Assembly: GCA_024274995.1 (NCBI GenBank)
Contig: JAJSAA010000047.1
Coordinates: 1-9,656, forward strand
Source: Deltaproteobacteria bacterium
GTDB lineage: Bacteria; Desulfobacterota; Desulfobulbia; Desulfobulbales; VMSU01
Direction: 5' to 3'
DNA: 9,656 bases
The notes under the pieces are model-generated. The model ran no database searches and was not told the DNA's origin. It was given only the letters and a program-made list of their open reading frames with translations. The translations under genes were made by a program, and so were the position numbers. Numbering within the stretch: position 1 is the first letter of the stretch; every line of letters starts with the position of its first letter. This document shows positions 5,440 to 9,656 of the stretch, piece by piece.

Positions 5440-6303
5440 ATGAAAGTCTTAATCACAGGGGCTGACGGTCAACTGGGCTGGGAATTACAGCGCGCGGTTC
5501 CGGCGGGAATTGAGTTTACGGCCTGTAATTCGGCGGAGCTTGATATTACCAGTAAGCCGCAGGTGGATGAGCTTACAGCCCGTCTGGCCCCGGAAATAAT
5601 AATCAATGCCGCAGCCTATACGGCGGTGGACAGAGCCGAAAGTGAGGTGGAGCTGGCCATGGCCGTTAACCGGGATGGGGCGGCTCATCTGGCCGCCGCA
5701 GCCGCGGCACTTGGCGCCGGGATAATTCATGTCTCGACAGATTTTATCTTTGACGGCTGCCATTACCGTCCTTATCTGCCCGCTGATGTCCCTAATCCCA
5801 CCGGGGTTTACGGGGCAAGTAAGCTGGCCGGGGAAAGGTTGCTGCTAATCAAATGCCCGGATGCCGCCATTATCCGCACGGCCTGGGTATATTCATCGCA
5901 CGGTAATAATTTTGTCAAAACCATGCTTCGTCTTATGGACGGGCGTAAGGAGCTGGGGGTAGTGGCCGATCAAATTGGCAGCCCCACCTGGGCCGGGGGG
6001 CTGGCTCAGGCCCTTTGGCAGGCGGCGGTTCAAAAACTGACCGGGGTCTATCACTGGACGGATGCCGGGGTGGCCTCCTGGTACGATTTTGCCTGCGCCA
6101 TTCAGGAAGAGGCTCTGGCCTTGGGAATTTTGAGGCGGGAGACGTTCATCAGGCCCCTGCGTACTGAAGATTATCCGACTCAGGCCCGGCGGCCGCCTTA
6201 TTCGGTACTGGATAAGACCAGCCTGTGGGGAGAACTTGGCGTTAGTGCCCCGCATTGGCGGTTTAATTTAAAAAAAATGCTGGCAGAATTGAAAAATGTC
6301 TAA
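5440..6303 (+). CDS. rfbD: dTDP-4-dehydrorhamnose reductase
   Basis: RfbD (RmlD) reduces dTDP-4-keto-L-rhamnose with NAD(P)H to dTDP-L-rhamnose, the last step of the pathway. The 287 residues match family length and form an extended SDR fold. Seen: the nucleotide-binding 'GADGQLG' (7-13), 'INAAAYTAVDRAE' (55-67), 'STDFIFDG' (99-106), the catalytic Tyr-Lys pair in 'YGASK' (Y124, K128), 'RTAWVYSSHGNNFVKTM' (146-162), 'VADQIGSPTW' (175-184) and 'RRPPYSVLD' (250-258). The frame could start 25 codons earlier at 5365, but the start at 5440 begins directly at the Rossmann beta strand and has a ribosome-binding site. The last 8 bases overlap rfbB, whose ATG lies at 6296. Confidence 0.96.
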   Translation: MKVLITGADGQLGWELQRAVPAGIEFTACNSAELDITSKPQVDELTARLAPEIIINAAAYTAVDRAESEVELAMAVNRDGAAHLAAAAAALGAGIIHVSTDFIFDGCHYRPYLPADVPNPTGVYGASKLAGERLLLIKCPDAAIIRTAWVYSSHGNNFVKTMLRLMDGRKELGVVADQIGSPTWAGGLAQALWQAAVQKLTGVYHWTDAGVASWYDFACAIQEEALALGILRRETFIRPLRTEDYPTQARRPPYSVLDKTSLWGELGVSAPHWRFNLKKMLAELKNV

Positions 6304-7402
6304 AATACTTGTTACCGGCGGGGCCGGATTTATCGGGGCTAATTTTGTCCATTATTGGCGGCGGGAATATCCCGCCGATACGCTGGTGGTGCTGGACGCC
6401 CTGACCTACGCCGGTAATCCGGCTAACCTGGAAGCGGTTAAGGATTATCGGAATTTTCATTTTGTGCATGGCAATATCCTCGATCAGGCACTAACTGAAG
6501 GTCTGTTACGGGAACATGAAATTGATACTATTGTTCATTTCGCGGCCGAATCCCATGTTGACCGCTCCATTCATGGCCCGGATGCCTTTATTGAGACCAA
6601 TATTGTCGGCACCCACAGCATGCTGAAGGCTGCGCGGGAGGTATGGCTGACCGGCAGCGGCCGGGATCATCGTTTTCATCACGTCTCCACCGATGAGGTT
6701 TACGGCTCCCTGGAACCGGATGACCCGCCCTTTGCTGAGACTACGGCCTACGCCCCTAATTCACCCTATTCGGCCAGTAAGGCCGCCTCCGATCATCTTG
6801 TCCGTTCCTATCATCACACCTATGGTCTGCAGGTAACTATTAGTAATTGCTCAAATAATTATGGGCCGTATCAATTTCCCGAGAAGTTGATTCCTCTGGT
6901 TGTTGTTAATATTCTGACTAACAGGCCCCTGCCCATTTACGGTGATGGTCAAAATATTCGTGACTGGCTCTATGTGGATGATCACTGCCGGGGGATTGAT
7001 CTGGTTTTAAAAAAGGGCGTAGTGGGCGGGGTCTATAATGTTGGCGGCAATAATGAGTGGACTAATATTGATATAGTGAGGCTGATCTGCGGCCTCATGG
7101 ATGAGCAATTTGCCGTTGATGAGGGCTTAAAGGCCCGCTTTCCGGATGCCCCCCAGGTTCGGGGCCTGAAGGCGGCGAGTTTGATTACCCATGTCAAGGA
7201 TCGTCTGGGCCATGACCGTCGTTACGCCATTGATGCCGCTAAGTGCCGGGCGGAGTTGGGCTACGTCCCGCAGGAATCCTTTGCAACGGGGATTCGCAGA
7301 ACCATCGCCTGGATGTTGGATAACGAACCCTGGTGGCGGGCGGTAATGGATGGCAGTTATCGTGACTGGCTCGACAGACATTATGGCAAGATGAGGGCAT
7401 AA
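6296..7402 (+). CDS. rfbB: dTDP-glucose 4,6-dehydratase
   Basis: RfbB (RmlB) converts dTDP-glucose to dTDP-4-keto-6-deoxyglucose using tightly bound NAD+, the second step of dTDP-rhamnose synthesis. The 368 residues match the family. Seen: the NAD-binding 'VTGGAGFIGANFV' (6-18), 'DALTYAGNPANLE' (34-46), 'HFAAESHVDRSI' (81-92), the catalytic T-D-E set 'STDEVYG' (T132, D133, E134), 'YSASKAASDHLV' (Y158, K162), 'SNNYGPYQFPEKLIPL' (186-201) and 'RDWLYVDDHCRGI' (222-234). The pathway order of products is A, B, C, D, but the gene order here is A, C, D, B; this is common in various genomes. The gene starts inside rfbD with an 8-bp overlap. No intrinsic terminator follows before the hipBA promoter; only a weak AAAAG...CTTTT pairing lies near 7404-7422. 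Confidence 0.97.
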   Translation: MSKILVTGGAGFIGANFVHYWRREYPADTLVVLDALTYAGNPANLEAVKDYRNFHFVHGNILDQALTEGLLREHEIDTIVHFAAESHVDRSIHGPDAFIETNIVGTHSMLKAAREVWLTGSGRDHRFHHVSTDEVYGSLEPDDPPFAETTAYAPNSPYSASKAASDHLVRSYHHTYGLQVTISNCSNNYGPYQFPEKLIPLVVVNILTNRPLPIYGDGQNIRDWLYVDDHCRGIDLVLKKGVVGGVYNVGGNNEWTNIDIVRLICGLMDEQFAVDEGLKARFPDAPQVRGLKAASLITHVKDRLGHDRRYAIDAAKCRAELGYVPQESFATGIRRTIAWMLDNEPWWRAVMDGSYRDWLDRHYGKMRA

Positions 7403-7435
7403 TAAAAGTCAGGTCTTCTTTTAGATAATGTTTGT

Positions 7436-7450
7436 TTTGTGTAACACAAA
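7436..7450. promoter_or_regulatory. 15-bp perfect palindrome upstream of the hipBA -35 box
   Basis: TTTGTGT (7436-7442) and ACACAAA (7444-7450) form a perfect 7-bp inverted repeat around a single base, ending 4 bases before the TTGACA box. It is placed where a regulator could bind; HipB or another factor is possible. It does not match the classic E. coli HipB operator (TATCC-N8-GGATA). Confidence 0.45.
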
Positions 7451-7454
7451 GCCC

Positions 7455-7484
7455 TTGACAGTTGTATAATGTAATGAATATAAT
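7455..7484 (+). promoter_or_regulatory. Strong sigma-70-type promoter of hipBA, with -10 inside a palindrome
   Basis: A perfect TTGACA (7455-7460) and a perfect TATAAT (7479-7484) are separated by 18 bp. The -10 box lies within TGAAT-ATA-ATTCA (7475-7487), a perfect 5-bp inverted repeat with a 3-bp centre. Such a site could be the operator by which the antitoxin HTH protein represses its own promoter. Transcription would start near 7491, only about 12 bases before the hipB ATG, which would leave a very short leader that still contains the ribosome-binding site at about 7493-7499. Confidence 0.65.
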
Positions 7485-7502
7485 TCACTAAAGAGGTGGA
7501 TT

Positions 7503-7814
7503 ATGGGCTTAAAACAGAATGAAAAAGATTTTTTTCGGGAACTTGGACTGCGGTTGCGGAAGGCCCGGATTGAGAGGCGGGAGACCCAGGAAGGCCTGGG
7601 AGTCAGGGCAGGTGTATCTCGTCAGCTGCTGGCCCGTATGGAGCGGGGAGAAGCCTCCGTGGCCCTGGGCAAATGGATCAGGGTAAGTTCCATTCTGGGG
7701 CTTATGGACACCTGGAGCCAGGCCTTGATTATGCCGGTTGACCCCTTCGTGGAGTACGATGAAAAACAACGGCAGCTCAATAAGCTGCGGAAAACACGGG
7801 TCAGGAAAAAATGA
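7503..7814 (+). CDS. hipB: HipB-like antitoxin, XRE-family helix-turn-helix repressor
   Basis: This gene encodes 103 residues. An HTH_3/XRE DNA-binding domain covers about residues 12-68: helix 'ELGLRLRKARIERRETQE', then 'GLGVRAGVSRQLLARMERGE' with the recognition helix at about 39-47, then 'GKWIRVSSILGL'. A C-terminal extension (69-103) ends in a basic tail, 'NKLRKTRVRKK'. HipB proteins neutralise the HipA kinase and repress their own operon; this role is inferred from the adjoining hipA, whose ATG overlaps this gene's stop by 4 bp, and from the palindromes at the promoter. AGAGGTGG lies close before the ATG and supports the start. A standalone HTH regulator is the alternative, but its pairing with HipA makes that unlikely. 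Confidence 0.85.
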   Translation: MGLKQNEKDFFRELGLRLRKARIERRETQEGLGVRAGVSRQLLARMERGEASVALGKWIRVSSILGLMDTWSQALIMPVDPFVEYDEKQRQLNKLRKTRVRKK

Positions 7815-9040
7815 AGGCCGAGGTAAATCTATACGTCTATGCTGTTTTCACTGACGGTCTGATTGTGCCGGTGGGGCGTCTGTTGTCGCGGAACTTGTAT
7901 AATCGCGGTAACTATGAGGGCTTTTTCCGCTATGCTGAGGACTATCTCAGAAATCCCCTGGCCTACCCCCTGGATCCGGTGCATCTACCTCTGCGTAACG
8001 GGGTGTTTACGGCGGTTAATCATGAACTTGGCATGCCGGAGGTTTTTGATGATTCCCTGCCCGATGCCTGGGGACGTCATATCCTGGCTCGTAAAGGCGG
8101 GTTGGAGCAGCCTTATGCCCCGGTTCATCTGCTTTTGGCCCTGGGAGGCGGCGGTCTCGGCCGTTTATTGTTCTCCGAACGTGAGGCCCTGCCGACGCCG
8201 GGCGGCGGCAGTATTGATTTCAATGATATTGCCAAGGCAATGGCTGAAGCGGCGGCTCTGGAGAACTCCATTACCGTTGACAGCGCTGAACTGCGTCATT
8301 TACTGGCCTGCGGCAGTTCGGCCGGCGGGGCGCGCCCAAAGGTTCTGACAACCATTGATAACAGTATGTGGCTGGCAAAATTTGCCAGTCGTCAAGACCC
8401 GCACCCGGAATTGTTTGTGGCCCTGGAAGAGGCCGGGCTTACTCTGGCCCTTAGAGCCGGGCTTGAAGTCCCTGAAATAAGGCGGGAGAAGGCGGGCGGC
8501 CTGGATATTCTCCTTATTCATCGTTTTGACGTAACGCCTGCCGGAGGCCGTAACGCTCTGGTGAGTTTTAGAACCCTTATCGGGGTGGAGGATCACTACA
8601 GCGTTTCTTATGCCGACCTGGCCGGGGTAATCAGCCGCTTTTCTCAGCGCCCCAAAGATGATCTCGAAGGGTTTTACCGGCAGATGATTGTTAACATTGC
8701 CCTGGTGAACACCGATGATCACTTGCAAAATTTTGCCATGCTCCATACTGAACAGGGCTGGTGTTTGTCACCGGCCTATGATATTGTGCCCAATATATAT
8801 CAAGATGAGCATATCCTGCGGGTTAATGGCAAGCATCAAGATTTGAACCGTGATGATATTTTGCTGGAAGGAAGGGGTTTTGGCCTCTCCGGGCAGCGGT
8901 GCAGAACAATTCTGGCCGATGTGGCGGCACAATTGGCCTCTTGGCCGGAGGTCTTTGCCGCCTGCCGGGTGCCGGAGGCTCATACTGCTAATCTGCGGCT
9001 TAATATCGCCCGGCGTATGAGGATGTTGACTGAATGTTGA
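7811..9040 (+). CDS. hipA: HipA-like toxin, serine/threonine kinase
   Basis: This gene encodes 409 residues, close to the usual HipA length. The N-terminal coupling region (about 1-100) includes 'FDDSLPDAWGRHIL' (79-92). The kinase part follows. A glycine-rich loop 'GSSAGGARPK' (168-177) carries the serines that autophosphorylate in relatives, and K190 in 'WLAKF' fits the ATP-binding lysine. 'HRFDV' lies at 237-241. The catalytic motif 'NTDDHLQNF' (300-308) gives D302 and N307, and 'PAYD' (321-324) supplies the metal-binding D324. All expected residues are intact, so an active kinase is likely. E. coli HipA phosphorylates GltX and causes growth arrest; the target here is unknown. CAGGA at 7802-7806 lies just before the ATG, and the 4-bp overlap with hipB suggests translational coupling. 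The order antitoxin then toxin is as in E. coli. Together with hipB it probably forms a persistence or defence module. Confidence 0.9.
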   Translation: MKAEVNLYVYAVFTDGLIVPVGRLLSRNLYNRGNYEGFFRYAEDYLRNPLAYPLDPVHLPLRNGVFTAVNHELGMPEVFDDSLPDAWGRHILARKGGLEQPYAPVHLLLALGGGGLGRLLFSEREALPTPGGGSIDFNDIAKAMAEAAALENSITVDSAELRHLLACGSSAGGARPKVLTTIDNSMWLAKFASRQDPHPELFVALEEAGLTLALRAGLEVPEIRREKAGGLDILLIHRFDVTPAGGRNALVSFRTLIGVEDHYSVSYADLAGVISRFSQRPKDDLEGFYRQMIVNIALVNTDDHLQNFAMLHTEQGWCLSPAYDIVPNIYQDEHILRVNGKHQDLNRDDILLEGRGFGLSGQRCRTILADVAAQLASWPEVFAACRVPEAHTANLRLNIARRMRMLTEC

Positions 9041-9114
9041 ATGTAATTGATGCCCTGTTACTTATACAATAGAGGCCGGGGCTGTCCGGTCAGGTAACTG
9101 AATAATTACCAATC

Positions 9115-9656
9115 ATGAAATTAATCATCCAGATCCCCTGCCTCAATGAGGAACATTCTCTGCCCCAGACGGTACGGGATATCCCCCGTCAGATTGACGG
9201 CATCGACGAGGTGGAAATCCTCATTATTGATGACGGCAGCACCGACCGCACCGCTGAGACCGCTCGTGAGATTGGCGTGGATCACATAGTTGTCCATATC
9301 AATAATAAAGGACTGGCGGCGGCCTTTCGCACCGGTATTGATGCCTGCCTGCGCCTCGGTGCCGATATAATCGTTAATACGGATGGCGATAATCAGTATA
9401 AGGGGCAGGATATCCCCAAGCTGGTGGCCCCTATCCTGGCGGGCTGGGCTGAAATCGTGGTGGGTGACCGCCAGACCAGCAAAATTCCCCATTTTGAACT
9501 CCACAAGAAGATTCTGCAAAAATTCGGCAGTACTATTGTTCGGGTGTTGTCCGGGGCTGATCTGCCGGACGCAGTCAGCGGCTTTCGGGCCTTCAGCCGT
9601 GATGCCGCCATGCAGCTGAATATTCTGACCCATTACTCTTATACGGTTGAAACTAT
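9115..9656 (+). CDS. Family 2 glycosyltransferase, N-terminal part (truncated by window end)
   Basis: The frame from the ATG at 9115 is open to the right edge and encodes 180 residues so far. It begins MKLIIQIPCLNEEHSL, a GT-A start, followed by 'EILIIDDGSTDRT' (34-46), 'NNKGLAAAFRTG' (62-73) and the DxD-type 'VNTDGDNQY' (86-94). 'SGFRAFSRDAA' near residue 155 is typical of the dolichyl-phosphate-mannose-synthase-like GT2 subgroup. These enzymes transfer a sugar from a nucleotide donor to a lipid or growing glycan; the substrate is not shown. A stop (TAA at 9103-9105) lies just upstream in frame, so the ATG is the first plausible start, but no Shine-Dalgarno is visible. It lies 74 bp after hipA. 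The spacer contains a weak GGCCGG...CCGGTC hairpin (9074-9091) without a T-run. The location next to rfb genes suggests a role in surface glycan assembly. Confidence 0.93.
   Translation, partial: MKLIIQIPCLNEEHSLPQTVRDIPRQIDGIDEVEILIIDDGSTDRTAETAREIGVDHIVVHINNKGLAAAFRTGIDACLRLGADIIVNTDGDNQYKGQDIPKLVAPILAGWAEIVVGDRQTSKIPHFELHKKILQKFGSTIVRVLSGADLPDAVSGFRAFSRDAAMQLNILTHYSYTVET

Noticed and set aside
9121..9633. A - strand frame of 170 codons at the right edge
   Set aside because: It is opposite a forward frame with clear GT2 motifs and has no recognisable domain.
1..9656. CRISPR array, tRNA or rRNA genes, complete insertion sequence or integrase
   Set aside because: I saw no regularly spaced repeats of 23-40 bp, no cloverleaf-like T-loop sequence, no rRNA core motifs, and no transposase or integrase frame besides the possible tail at the left edge.

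Overview
The window reads as a chromosomal segment of a Gram-negative-type bacterium. The evidence is two exported proteins with ordinary Sec signal peptides, a periplasmic c-type heme protein, a complete dTDP-L-rhamnose operon and compact gene spacing with 4 to 8 bp overlaps. A member of Desulfobacterota or a related anaerobic lineage would fit the gene content, but this is a weak inference and nothing here proves the taxon.

Layout. At the far left (1-138, + strand) is the last 32 codons of a gene that resembles the C-terminus of an IS200/REP-associated tyrosine transposase. It is followed 7 bases later by a GC-rich hairpin and a T-rich tail. From 179 to 3658 everything is on the - strand. 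Read in transcription order this is glmM (phosphoglucosamine mutase), tlyA (S4-domain rRNA 2'-O-methyltransferase), a DUF3365-type exported monoheme protein with its own promoter, and an exported protein with two bacterial SH3 domains. From 3919 to 7402 (+ strand) there is a tight rfbA-rfbC-rfbD-rfbB operon that makes dTDP-L-rhamnose from glucose-1-phosphate. At 7503-9040 lies a two-gene HipB/HipA-type toxin-antitoxin module with a strong promoter and palindromes that could serve as operators. From 9115 a family 2 glycosyltransferase runs off the right edge.

How it fits together. glmM and the rfb operon are divergent from a 257-260 bp region and both make activated-sugar precursors for the envelope: GlcN-1-P for peptidoglycan and lipopolysaccharide, and dTDP-rhamnose for O-antigen or another surface glycan. 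The glycosyltransferase at the right edge suggests that the glycan locus continues beyond the window. The hipBA module sits between the rfb operon and that glycosyltransferase, as a probable insertion into the glycan locus.

No clearly new biological system is visible. The items most worth a second look are the transposase tail with its strand-specific hairpin, two different 7-bp-period repeats at the two ends of glmM (one overlaps the tlyA start codon, the other the glmM -35 box), a 9-bp perfect inverted repeat inside the rfb operon flanked by copies of GTAATC, and the palindromes at the hipBA promoter.
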